DNA of 14,347 nucleotides. Origin: Muribaculaceae bacterium (GTDB lineage Bacteria > Bacteroidota > Bacteroidia > Bacteroidales > Muribaculaceae). The DNA lies in assembly GCA_017545095.1 (NCBI GenBank), contig JAFYCU010000051.1:1-14347 (forward strand), written 5' to 3'. The translations under genes were made by a program, and so were the position numbers. Positions 7,470-14,215 of this stretch are shown here, one piece after another (the stretch's first letter is position 1; each line of letters starts with the position of its first letter). The notes beneath the pieces are model-generated. The model worked only from the letters and a program-made list of their open reading frames with translations. It was not told the DNA's origin and made no database searches.

Positions 7470-7735
7470 GTCGAGGTGTGTACGGGGTGCTGCTTCCACT
7501 CGGTCTCCAGCCGGTCGATGGCCAGCCCCTCAAACAGGTCGCGGCGACCCTGGAAGTAGTATTTGAGCGTAGACAACAACAGCGACTTGCCGAACCGCCG
7601 AGGGCGGCTCAGAAAATAATAGCTCCCGTTCTTGACAAGCGTGTCAATGAGGGCTGTCTTGTCGATGTAGACCATACCCTCGTTGCGGATATTGGCGAAG
7701 TCTTGCTCACCAATGGGATAACACAGTTGTTCCAT
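7466..7735 (-). CDS. N-terminal piece (89 aa) with Walker A-like motif of the split ATPase
   Basis: It starts at the ATG at 7735 and ends at a TGA (7468-7466) eleven codons past the Walker A-containing helix region, with the out-of-frame tail HTST. It contains [11 protein letters not shown] at residues 44-54. Alone it lacks Walker B and the nuclease, so it is unlikely to work without the second piece. Confidence 0.6.
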   Translation of the reverse strand: MEQLCYPIGEQDFANIRNEGMVYIDKTALIDTLVKNGSYYFLSRPRRFGKSLLLSTLKYYFQGRRDLFEGLAIDRLETEWKQHPVHTST

Positions 7736-7755
7736 CGTTCAATACTTTTCAGTTT

Positions 7756-7788
7756 GCAAATTTACGAAAAGATACCGTAAAGTCAAAA
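7756..7788 (-). promoter_or_regulatory. Bacteroidetes-type promoter of the split ATPase/nuclease gene
   Basis: On the minus strand a -33 TTTG (7787-7784) is followed after exactly 19 bases by the -7 box TAAATTTGC (7764-7756), an excellent match to the sigma-ABfr consensus. Transcription would start near 7749, leaving a leader of only about 14 bases before the ATG at 7735. This indicates that the ATPase gene is transcribed independently of the SusC/SusD genes. Confidence 0.75.
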
Positions 7789-7795
7789 TCAACGT

Positions 7796-7846
7796 TCAGT
7801 CCTTGCCAAGCATGATGTTGATGATGATGTTCAGGTCGTCCACATC
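7796..7846 (-). pseudogene. Orphan dockerin tail, remnant of a lost gene
   Basis: The minus strand encodes DVDDLNIIINIMLGKD followed by TGA (7798-7796), the last helix of a dockerin repeat with the same IMLGK ending as both full dockerin proteins here. The frame is closed by a stop about 27 bases further upstream, and neither a calcium loop nor the rest of a protein is present. At DNA level 7803-7849 matches 5072-5118, the 3' end of the dockerin gene, at about 41 of 47 positions. It lies 65 bases after the SusD stop and just before the ATPase promoter, so it looks like a deletion or recombination scar. Confidence 0.75.
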
Positions 7847-7911
7847 CCGACACCAGCGGCAAATCTTATATCAATTTCCCTTTAGGGTGATTTCGGAGGC
7901 CATGCATCTCA

Positions 7912-9540
7912 TCAATAGCCGGGGTTCTGCTCAAGGGCGCCGTCGGCGAGTTGGCGGTCTTCGCTGGGGATGGGCATGAGTTCGTGCTTGCCCTTCTGGA
8001 ACACGCCGTACTCTTGGCGTGCCTCCTCGTTCTCGGTGGCGATGTAGGCATCCATGGTCTCCTTGGCAATGCCCCAGCGGCAAAGGTCGAACCAGCGATG
8101 TCCTTCCATAGCCAGTTCCACGCGTCGCTCGTGGCGGATGGCACGACGCAGGTCGGCCTGGCTACTAGCGAAGGTGACGCTCTGGCCCTGGATGGTGGCG
8201 GTGTAGGGGAACGCCGTCAGCCCCACGCGGGCACGCACGCGGTTGAGAGCGGTGGTGGCACTGGCCAGGTCGCCCAGTTCGCAGCATGCCTCGGCATACA
8301 TAAGCAGGGCGTCGCTGTAGCGAATCAGGCGGTAGTTAAGCGGTCCACGCGAGTGGTGCGTGAGGTGGTACCATGTGCCGCCGGCACCGTCGGTGGTCTG
8401 CGCATACTTGCGGTTGTAGTAGTTGTTGCCCATGTAGATGGAAGTCTCGTCGATCTCGCCCTCGGTCTGCTGCATGATGGTGGCATCGCGGCGCGGGTCG
8501 CCTTCCTCGTACTCGTCGTAGAGGTTCTGCGTGGGGCGGTCGAAGCCCCATCCCGTCTCGCTGTCGTTGAAGCCAGCGCGCGGGCGCTGCATGATCAGGG
8601 TGAACGTGCCACGGCTGAAGCCCTCGCCCTCGCCGTAATCGCTGCGCGGATCCTCCACATACTGAATCTCGAAGATGCTCTCCTTGCCGTTCTCGCCAGC
8701 CAGCGTGAAGTTGTCGAAGTAGGTGGGCACCAGGTCATATTCGCCCGTAGCCATCAGTTCCTCGCCCCACTTCTTGGCCTCTTTGTAGGCGGCGGTGGCA
8801 TCCACGCCCTGCTGTGCCTGGAAGCCGGCCAGGTAGAGGTTGGCCTTGAGCAGCATGGCCTGTGCGGTGCCGCGTGTGGCGCGACCCATGTCGGCAGCGG
8901 CATACTTCGACTTGAGCGGCAACGCATTCACAGCAGCCTCCAAATCCTGGATGATAAACGCGTAGGTGTCAAGCTGCGAGGCACGGGTGAAGTTGAACTT
9001 GTTGCTGCTGTCCACCACATAGGTGATGAGCGGCATACCGCCAAACACACGCACCAAGCGGAAGTAGTAATAGGCCCGCATAAAGGTGGCCTCGGCAATC
9101 AGGCGGTCTTTCAACTCCTGGGTGAACTGCGCATCAATGCCCACCTCCATCTTGCCCACCTGTTCCAGTGCCAGGTTGCAGCGCTGAATGCCCTGCCACT
9201 GCGCATTGTAGAAGCCCAGCAGCAGTCGGTTGTCGGGGTTGGTCTTAAAGTTCTCCATGTCGTAGGCGTTGCCCATGTCGGTGGCACCCTGCCCGCCCTT
9301 GAGGGCATCGTCGCTCACAATGTCGCCAATGAACCACTCGCTGTAGAACGTGGTGCTGGTGCCATATTCCCACCCCAGTGGGGCATAGGTGGCATTGACC
9401 ACCTCGATGGCCGTGGCCGAGCTCACGAAGTAGTCCTCGATTTTGTTGGAGCCGGGAGCGTCCTCGGTGAGCCAGTCGTTGCACGAGCCCAGCATGAGCG
9501 AGCCTGCGAGCAACAACATATATGTTGAAATCTTTTTCAT
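7912..9540 (-). CDS. SusD/RagB-family surface glycan-binding lipoprotein
   Basis: This 542-residue protein starts with a lipoprotein signal, MKKISTYMLLLAGSLMLGSC, with the lipidated Cys at residue 20, then NDWLTEDAPGS. Family marks include FMRAYYYFRLVRVFGGMPL in the TPR-like core, RLIRYSDALLMYAEACCELG, the late RHERRVELAMEGHRWFDLCRW motif, and the terminal ALEQNPGY, which fits the usual SusD ending; the protein is therefore complete. It acts on the outer leaflet of the outer membrane as the lid of the SusC-like transporter encoded 73 bases upstream on the same strand, and the two are almost certainly co-transcribed. Substrate is not shown by the sequence; a beta-1,3-glucan is inferred from the GH128-like gene downstream. 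No clear intrinsic terminator follows. Confidence 0.95.
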   Translation of the reverse strand: MKKISTYMLLLAGSLMLGSCNDWLTEDAPGSNKIEDYFVSSATAIEVVNATYAPLGWEYGTSTTFYSEWFIGDIVSDDALKGGQGATDMGNAYDMENFKTNPDNRLLLGFYNAQWQGIQRCNLALEQVGKMEVGIDAQFTQELKDRLIAEATFMRAYYYFRLVRVFGGMPLITYVVDSSNKFNFTRASQLDTYAFIIQDLEAAVNALPLKSKYAAADMGRATRGTAQAMLLKANLYLAGFQAQQGVDATAAYKEAKKWGEELMATGEYDLVPTYFDNFTLAGENGKESIFEIQYVEDPRSDYGEGEGFSRGTFTLIMQRPRAGFNDSETGWGFDRPTQNLYDEYEEGDPRRDATIMQQTEGEIDETSIYMGNNYYNRKYAQTTDGAGGTWYHLTHHSRGPLNYRLIRYSDALLMYAEACCELGDLASATTALNRVRARVGLTAFPYTATIQGQSVTFASSQADLRRAIRHERRVELAMEGHRWFDLCRWGIAKETMDAYIATENEEARQEYGVFQKGKHELMPIPSEDRQLADGALEQNPGY

Positions 9541-9571
9541 TTTGATTGATTTTTGAGGGAACTGTTTTTTC

Positions 9572-9607
9572 CTAGTTCCACTAGTTCAACTAGTTTCACT
9601 AGTATCT
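9572..9607. repeat. 9-bp tandem repeat (CTAGTTNNA) in the susC-susD gap
   Basis: There are four consecutive 9-base units: CTAGTTCCA, CTAGTTCAA, CTAGTTTCA and a diverged CTAGTATCT. The series contains repeated self-complementary ACTAGT, so neighbouring units can form small hairpins. It fills half of the 73-base gap between the SusC-like stop and the SusD-like start. Confidence 0.85.
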
Positions 9608-9613
9608 GGTTAA

Positions 9614-12600
9614 TTAGAACGAAAGGTTCAAGCCGAACATATAGGTTCTCGACTGCGGGTAGTTGCCCCAGTCCACACCGCCGGCCACCTCGGGGTCGTA
9701 GCCCTTGTAGCCGGTGAAGGTGAGCAGGTTGCTTGCGCTCACATACAGGCGGCACTTGCTCATGCCCATCTTGCGTGCCACGCTGTTGGGCAGGGTGTAG
9801 CCCAGCTGTACGTTTTTCAGGCGCAGGTAGTCGCCCTTCTCCACAAAGCGACTGCTGGTGGAGCGGTTGTAGGTGTTGCCGTTTGGGTTGGGGATAGAGC
9901 CATAGATGCCCTCGTCGGCCTTGGCCTGCGTCCACACGTCGCTCATGGCGGTGCTCAGCTGGCTTGAGGTGCCGTTATACTCGGTGCGCACGCGCATCAT
10001 GTTATAGATTTCGTTGCCGGCCACACCCTGGAAGAACAGCGAGAGGTCGAAGCCGCGCCAGTCGCATGCCAGGTTCAGGCCGTAGCTCAGCCAGGGGAAC
10101 GGGTTGCCGATGTCCTTGCGGTCGCCGTCATCGGTGAGGCGGCCATCACCGTCCAGGTCGGCATAAATGGCATCGCCGGCATGGAACGGGTTCACCTCGC
10201 CGGCGGCGGCATAGCCCGGCCAGTGGGCATCGGCCTCCTCCTGCGTGTTGAACACACCCTGGTACTCGTAGCCCCAGAAGGTGAACAGCCCCAGACCCTC
10301 GTCGCTGTAGCGCACACCATCGACCCAGAACGGGGTGCCGCCGTTCAGGTGGGTGAGCTTGTTCTCAATCATCGACACGTTGCCGTCGATGGCATAGTGG
10401 AAGTCGCCCAGTGTGTTCTGGTGGCCGAGGGTGATTTCGATGCCTCGGTTGCGCACGGTGGCGGCATTGATTTGCGGGTTGTAACGCTGACCCATCTGTG
10501 CGGGCATCATCTTGCTCACAATCATGTCCTTGGTGTCGCGTTGGAAAAGCTCGACGGTGGCGGTGAGGCGGCCACGCAGCACGCTGGCATCCACACCCAG
10601 GTTCCACGTCTCGGTCTTCTCCCACAGGCCGCCTTGGTTGGGATAGATGAGCACGGTGGCACCCGGCGTGTCGGGGTCGCCGCCCAGCGAGTAGCCCACA
10701 AAGGTGGGCCCGGTGTTGAAGATGGTGGTCACAAAGGCGTTGTTGCCAATCTTGTCGTTACCGATGCGTCCCCATCCGGCACGAAGCTTGAGGTTGTCGA
10801 GCCAGTCCACGCGCTTGAGCCACGGCTCCTCGCTCATGCGCCAAGCCAATGCCAACGAGGGGAAGTAGCCCCAAGTGTTCTCAGGGAACTTGTTGCTGCC
10901 GTCGGCACGGAAGTTGAGCGTGGCCATGTAGCGGTCTTTGAAGGTGTAGTGCACACGGCCCAGCCACGACATGCGGCGCGTGCGGTCCACGCTGTCGCCG
11001 GCGGGGTTGGTCTCGGTGGTCTGACCCAGGAACCAGTTGCGCGGCACGGGATTGTTGATCACATTGCCCGAACCGCTGATCTGATACCAGTTAAACTCCT
11101 CGGTGGTCTGACCCACCATGGCGTTGAGGTAGTGGTCGGCGGCGAGTTGCTTCTTGAAAGTGAGCGTGTTTTCCCACACCAGCGTGGTGTAGTGCGCCAG
11201 ACTGCGCTCCAAGAAGTTCTTGTCGGCCTGGTCGTAGGACGACACCTCGTATTTGTCTTTGAACAACCGGTGGTTGTAGGTCACGTCGTCGTAGCTCACA
11301 TCGGCGCGGTAGGTGAGCCACTCCCACGGGGTGATTTCGGCATAGATGTCGCCAATCCAGCGGCTATAAACATTGCGCGGATGGCTCACATTGATGCTGC
11401 TCATGGGGCTATAGACGTTCTTGTTGTTGCTGGGCACGCCTATCTTGCCGCTCATGTCCACGCCCTTGTTGTTGATGGCCCCTGCGGGGTAGTAGGTGGG
11501 GTCCCATGGAGCCATCGAGATGGCCTGCGAGAGCAGGTTGCTGTCGGCATTGGCCTCGTCGGCACTGGTGCTGCGACCCCAACTATAGACATAGCTCAGG
11601 TTCTCGCCGATTTTGAACCAGGGCTTCACCTGGAACGAGGTGTTGGCCCTGAGGGTGAATCGCTTGAAGTCGCTGCTGCGGATGATACCATCCTGATCAA
11701 ACCAGCTGCCGCTGAACGAGTAGTTGGCCTTGTCGGTGCCACCATCGATGCTCAGATGGTAGTTCTGGATGATGGCGTTGCGGGCAAACACCTCGTCCTG
11801 CCAGTCGGTGTTGATGGCCGAGTAGTCGAGCCCGTCGGGGTAACGCTCGGTCTGCGCCACGGCAAAGTGCTGGTCGGTGCCGAGCTTGTATTGCTGCAGC
11901 CACTCGTTGAAGCCTTTCTCCTCGTAGCGCTTCACCTCGGCGGCACGGCCGTTGAGGGCCAGGTAGGTGCTCACAAACTCGTCGCGATCCATCAGGTCGA
12001 GCTTTTTCCAGCGGTTCTGCATACCCACATACATGTCGAAACTGATGTGGCTCTGTCCCGTTTCGCCTTTCTTGGTGGTGACGAGCACCACGCCGTTGGC
12101 ACCACGGCTACCGTAGATGGCCGTGGCCGAGGCATCCTTAAGGATTTCGGTACTGGCAATGTCGGCGGGACTGAGGAAGTTGATGTCGTTGCAAATCACG
12201 CCATCGACCACATATACTGGGTCGGCGTTGTTCACGGTGCCGATGCCACGGATGCGCACCTGCGCCCCGGCACCCGGCTGTCCGCTGTTGGCGTTCACCG
12301 TCACACCGGCGGCACGTCCCTGCAAGGCCTGATCGAGGTTGGCGGCAGGCGTTTTCTTGAGCTTGTCGGCACCAATCGAGGCCACCGACCCGGTGAGGTC
12401 GCTCTTGCGCATGGTGCCGTAGCCCACCACCACCAGCTCGTCGAGCAGCTGCGTGTCCTCGGTCATGCGCACGTTGATGGTAGTGGAGCCGCCAAATGTG
12501 CGCCGCTCGGTGGCCATGCCCACAAAGGTGAACACCAGCGTGCCCTTGCCATTGGCCGTGATTTCATACTGGCCATCGTAGTCGGTGGCTGTGGTCTGTC

Positions 12601-12742
12601 CCGTGCCCTCCACGGTGACGGTGACTCCTGGCAGCGGCGTGCCGTCGCTGTCGTCAACCACCGTGCCCTGGACCTTGATTGACTGAGCCGACAAGGCCAG
12701 CGGCAGACAACACAACAATAAGGTTGCAAGTTTGAGTTTCAT
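9614..12742 (-). CDS. SusC/RagA-family TonB-linked outer-membrane transporter
   Basis: This 1042-residue receptor imports ligands delivered by its SusD partner across the outer membrane, powered by TonB-ExbBD. I chose the ATG at 12742 because it gives the signal peptide MKLKLATLLLCCLPLALSAQ; the longer frame from 12823 would read through the promoter. Residues about 22-94 form a carboxypeptidase-regulatory-like domain (VQGTVVDDSDGTPLPGVTVTV), followed by the TonB-box region DELVVVGYG (101-109), the plug (LDQALQGRAAGV, VRIRGIGTVNNADPVYVVDGV, EILKDASATAIYGSRGANGVVLVTTKKG) and a long beta-barrel ending in the aromatic FGLNLSF. There is no N-terminal secretin/STN domain, so it is not an anti-sigma-type transducer. 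It leads the cluster and has a good promoter. Confidence 0.96.
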   Translation of the reverse strand: MKLKLATLLLCCLPLALSAQSIKVQGTVVDDSDGTPLPGVTVTVEGTGQTTATDYDGQYEITANGKGTLVFTFVGMATERRTFGGSTTINVRMTEDTQLLDELVVVGYGTMRKSDLTGSVASIGADKLKKTPAANLDQALQGRAAGVTVNANSGQPGAGAQVRIRGIGTVNNADPVYVVDGVICNDINFLSPADIASTEILKDASATAIYGSRGANGVVLVTTKKGETGQSHISFDMYVGMQNRWKKLDLMDRDEFVSTYLALNGRAAEVKRYEEKGFNEWLQQYKLGTDQHFAVAQTERYPDGLDYSAINTDWQDEVFARNAIIQNYHLSIDGGTDKANYSFSGSWFDQDGIIRSSDFKRFTLRANTSFQVKPWFKIGENLSYVYSWGRSTSADEANADSNLLSQAISMAPWDPTYYPAGAINNKGVDMSGKIGVPSNNKNVYSPMSSINVSHPRNVYSRWIGDIYAEITPWEWLTYRADVSYDDVTYNHRLFKDKYEVSSYDQADKNFLERSLAHYTTLVWENTLTFKKQLAADHYLNAMVGQTTEEFNWYQISGSGNVINNPVPRNWFLGQTTETNPAGDSVDRTRRMSWLGRVHYTFKDRYMATLNFRADGSNKFPENTWGYFPSLALAWRMSEEPWLKRVDWLDNLKLRAGWGRIGNDKIGNNAFVTTIFNTGPTFVGYSLGGDPDTPGATVLIYPNQGGLWEKTETWNLGVDASVLRGRLTATVELFQRDTKDMIVSKMMPAQMGQRYNPQINAATVRNRGIEITLGHQNTLGDFHYAIDGNVSMIENKLTHLNGGTPFWVDGVRYSDEGLGLFTFWGYEYQGVFNTQEEADAHWPGYAAAGEVNPFHAGDAIYADLDGDGRLTDDGDRKDIGNPFPWLSYGLNLACDWRGFDLSLFFQGVAGNEIYNMMRVRTEYNGTSSQLSTAMSDVWTQAKADEGIYGSIPNPNGNTYNRSTSSRFVEKGDYLRLKNVQLGYTLPNSVARKMGMSKCRLYVSASNLLTFTGYKGYDPEVAGGVDWGNYPQSRTYMFGLNLSF

Positions 12743-12798
12743 TCTGCTATTGTTATTAAGTATTTTATCGTAATGATAAGGCAATTCACTTTGAAACT

Positions 12799-12831
12799 GC
12801 AAAATTAAGCAAAGACTCATCAACCACCAAA
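12799..12831 (-). promoter_or_regulatory. Bacteroidetes-type promoter of the susC-susD operon
   Basis: On the minus strand TTTG (12831-12828) is followed after 20 bases by TAATTTTGC (12807-12799), matching the -33/-7 consensus and spacing. Transcription would begin near 12792, giving a leader of about 50 bases before the SusC-like ATG. Confidence 0.75.
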
Positions 12832-12862
12832 TAATTTCATCAAATTAACCGAAATCGGCAGC

Positions 12863-12883
12863 TGGTTAGCGGATGGTTAGCGG
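12863..12883. promoter_or_regulatory. Candidate operator: two direct repeats spaced one helical turn
   Basis: The 10-mer TGGTTAGCGG occurs at 12863-12872 and again at 12874-12883, an 11-base period. On the minus strand it reads CCGCTAACCA twice, about 30-55 bases upstream of the -33 element of the susC promoter. Same-face direct repeats just upstream of a promoter are the usual layout of an activator site; the regulator is not in the window. Confidence 0.5.
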
Positions 12884-12920
12884 CAAATGCTATCCGTCGA
12901 AAAACCGCAACAGACCCCAA

Positions 12921-12931
12921 TTGTCGGACAA
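12921..12931. promoter_or_regulatory. Short palindrome TTGTCGGACAA in the divergent intergenic region
   Basis: This is a perfect 5+1+5 inverted repeat, about 50 bases upstream of the rightward -7 box at 12981. A further CGACA follows at 12935. It could be an operator for the rightward promoter, but a palindrome this short can arise by chance. Confidence 0.3.
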
Positions 12932-12980
12932 ATATCGACATTTACTCAGCGGGAAAAATCGGATTTTCAAAAAAAAGTCG

Positions 12981-12989
12981 TATCTTTGC
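12981..12989 (+). promoter_or_regulatory. Candidate -7 box for the T9SS-tailed/RHS gene pair
   Basis: TATCTTTGC matches TAnnTTTG fully and lies 25 bases before the ATG at 13014, a normal distance for Bacteroidetes. No convincing -33 TTTG is seen at 19-21 bases; that position is A/T-rich (GATTTTC). Confidence 0.6.
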
Positions 12990-13013
12990 GGTCGAAACAC
13001 CATCCATCCTGTC

Positions 13014-13433
13014 ATGATTACCATCAAGACCTTTTTCCTTTCCATGGCATCACTTGCCACCGCCTCACTGTGCCAAGCGCAGCAGGCCGTGGTTGCCTAC
13101 GACTACGATGCCGCCGGCAACAGCATCGCCCGCCGCCTCGTGGCCGACCCGCCGCAGCAGTCGCCGCCTCGGTCGCCGGCGGTTTCCCATAAGATCGGCT
13201 CCGTGGCGGTGTCGCCCAGCGTCACCAATGGGCCTGTGACGGTGAGCACCACCGCCGATGTGCTCGCCGCGCCGCTGCCGTGGACGCTCACCGATGCGCA
13301 AGGGCGCGTGATGGGCAACGGGCGGCTCACGGAATCATCCACCACGCTTACAATCGACGGCGCAAGCGGGGTCTATCTGCTCACTGTCATCAAAGCCGAC
13401 GGCCCGGCAACGTTCAAAATCATCAAGCAATAA
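13014..13433 (+). CDS. Small secreted protein with T9SS-type sorting tail, RHS-associated
   Basis: This 139-residue protein has a signal peptide to about residue 23 (MITIKTFFLSMASLATASLCQAQ), then the RHS-like signature VAYDYDAAGNSIARR (about 27-41), a proline-rich linker (ADPPQQSPPRSP), and a C-terminal beta domain (about 66-139) of Por-secretion/T9SS type-A form: VTVSTTADVL, LTDAQGRVMGNGRL, SGVYLLTVIKADGPATFKIIKQ. T9SS exports such proteins across the outer membrane and removes the tail. I start it at 13014, not earlier, because of the signal peptide and the -7 box. The RHS stub begins nine bases after its stop, so the two are probably one transcript; the YDxxGN motif suggests a companion of the RHS protein. 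Function otherwise unknown. Confidence 0.75.
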   Translation: MITIKTFFLSMASLATASLCQAQQAVVAYDYDAAGNSIARRLVADPPQQSPPRSPAVSHKIGSVAVSPSVTNGPVTVSTTADVLAAPLPWTLTDAQGRVMGNGRLTESSTTLTIDGASGVYLLTVIKADGPATFKIIKQ

Positions 13434-13442
13434 CCCTTGCCC

Positions 13443-14051
13443 ATGGCTGCTATCCGTTACATCCTCATCATGATTTGCCTGGCGTGCTGCTTGGTCATGG
13501 GTGCTCAGCGGCCTTTGTTGGTCGGAGGGTATGCCAACCCCAACGGCCTGCCCCTCGGCCACCATCACCCCGACCCCGACCCGCCGCAGCCTGTGCCGCC
13601 ATCAGTATTCGATGATGTGGAGTCAGGCGTGGCCTACACCGAGGTGCCAGCGGCACCCGACACGCTTTTCGGAACCATACCATTTGATGTGGTGCATGAG
13701 GTCAACGGGCGGATGCGCCTGAGCATCCCGATTGCCTCCTTCTCCAGTGGGCATGAGAGTGAACCGGGGGTTTCCCTCACCTACGACAACACCATGCTCA
13801 TCGGCCCGATGGGTTACGGATGGCGCATCGACGGCGTTCCGGTGATTGAGCGTTGCGGTCGCAATTTTTTCACCGACGGCAACACGTCGGGAGCCGCCCT
13901 CGATGAAGCCGTTTTCTCGCTCGACGGTGTTAGGTTGCTGTATCAACGCCACACACCCGCTGGAACCGAGTTCCGCACGCAGACGGGCAACACACGCGCC
14001 GTGCTGGGATATGGCGGGCATTTCTGGTATACGATATTGCAGAAACAATAA
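13443..14051 (+). CDS. N-terminal stub of an RHS/SpvB-like polymorphic-toxin-type protein
   Basis: The product has 202 residues, whereas RHS proteins usually exceed a thousand. The ATG at 13443 gives the signal peptide MAAIRYILIMICLACCLVMGAQ; a TTG six bases earlier is less likely. After a His/Pro-rich linker (about 40-53) comes the typical start of an RHS/SpvB domain: GRMRLSIPIASF, EPGVSLTYDN, GPMGYGWRIDGVPVIERCGR (about 89-140), then FFTDG, FSLDGVRLLYQ and AGTEFRTQTGNTRAVLGYG. Homology to that pattern ends near residue 194; the last residues (YTILQKQ) look foreign and lead straight to a stop. The whole YD-repeat shell, the core and the normal C-terminus are missing. It is probably non-functional, the result of an internal deletion, although a short secreted product is possible. 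Confidence 0.75.
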   Translation: MAAIRYILIMICLACCLVMGAQRPLLVGGYANPNGLPLGHHHPDPDPPQPVPPSVFDDVESGVAYTEVPAAPDTLFGTIPFDVVHEVNGRMRLSIPIASFSSGHESEPGVSLTYDNTMLIGPMGYGWRIDGVPVIERCGRNFFTDGNTSGAALDEAVFSLDGVRLLYQRHTPAGTEFRTQTGNTRAVLGYGGHFWYTILQKQ

Positions 14052-14215
14052 ATGATGGACATTATGCCGTAGCTGCAACTAAAGTTGGTTTAGGCATAAT
14101 AGAAGCTTGCTTAACTGCATTTGTTCCAGGTGGCGCATACATAGCCATGGGAATAGCTATAGCAGACGCAATATACGGAGATAAACTATACCATATGATT
14201 GACAATTCATATTAA
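14033..14215 (+). pseudogene. Orphan hydrophobic tail resembling an RHS C-terminal tip
   Basis: In a different frame from the stub, overlapping its last 19 bases, lies an open stretch of 60 codons to the TAA at 14213-14215. It encodes DIAETINDGHYAVAATKVGL, then an Ala/Gly/Ile-rich segment (TAFVPGGAYIAMGIAIADAI) and YGDKLYHMIDNSY. Such glycine/alanine-rich hydrophobic segments are common near the ends of RHS and other polymorphic toxins. The DNA is clearly more AT-rich than the stub before it. It has no start codon of its own at the junction. I read it as the 3' end of an RHS gene whose middle was lost; no toxin family is recognised. Confidence 0.5.

Larger units (their letters stand above)
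6183..7735 (-). pseudogene. AAA-ATPase-like/PD-(D/E)XK nuclease family gene, split by a one-base frameshift
   Basis: Joined, the two pieces make a protein of about 518 residues, the usual size of the Bacteroidetes AAA-ATPase-like plus PDDEXK family (often labelled 'ATP-binding protein' or DUF1703). Order of parts: N-terminal [22 protein letters not shown], a Walker A-like [11 protein letters not shown], a Walker [10 protein letters not shown], sensor-like [11 protein letters not shown], and a C-terminal nuclease core with Asp in GRADAVLL and E-x-K in IYLMELKHG. The frame breaks after KQHPV, near 7480: one base appears to be missing before the continuation HLDMSKGK. The family is highly multi-copy in this phylum and its role is poorly known. 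The gene has its own promoter and sits between PUL-type genes, so it may be an insertion. A sequencing error remains possible. Confidence 0.8.

Noticed and set aside
7871..7890. CCCTTTAGGG palindrome after susD as a terminator
   Set aside because: The stem is only about five pairs with almost no loop and no following T-tract on the minus strand.
10181..12682. 833-codon open frame on the plus strand opposite the SusC-like gene
   Set aside because: It is antisense to a clearly conserved receptor, its residue composition (His, Val, Gly, Ala rich) is that of a shadow frame, and it has no signal or domain. The same applies to long plus-strand frames at 1615-3390, 3734-5338, 4966-5979 and 7951-9528.
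12743..12823. 27-codon N-terminal extension of the SusC-like protein
   Set aside because: It reads through the -7 box and leader; the ATG at 12742 gives the expected signal peptide.
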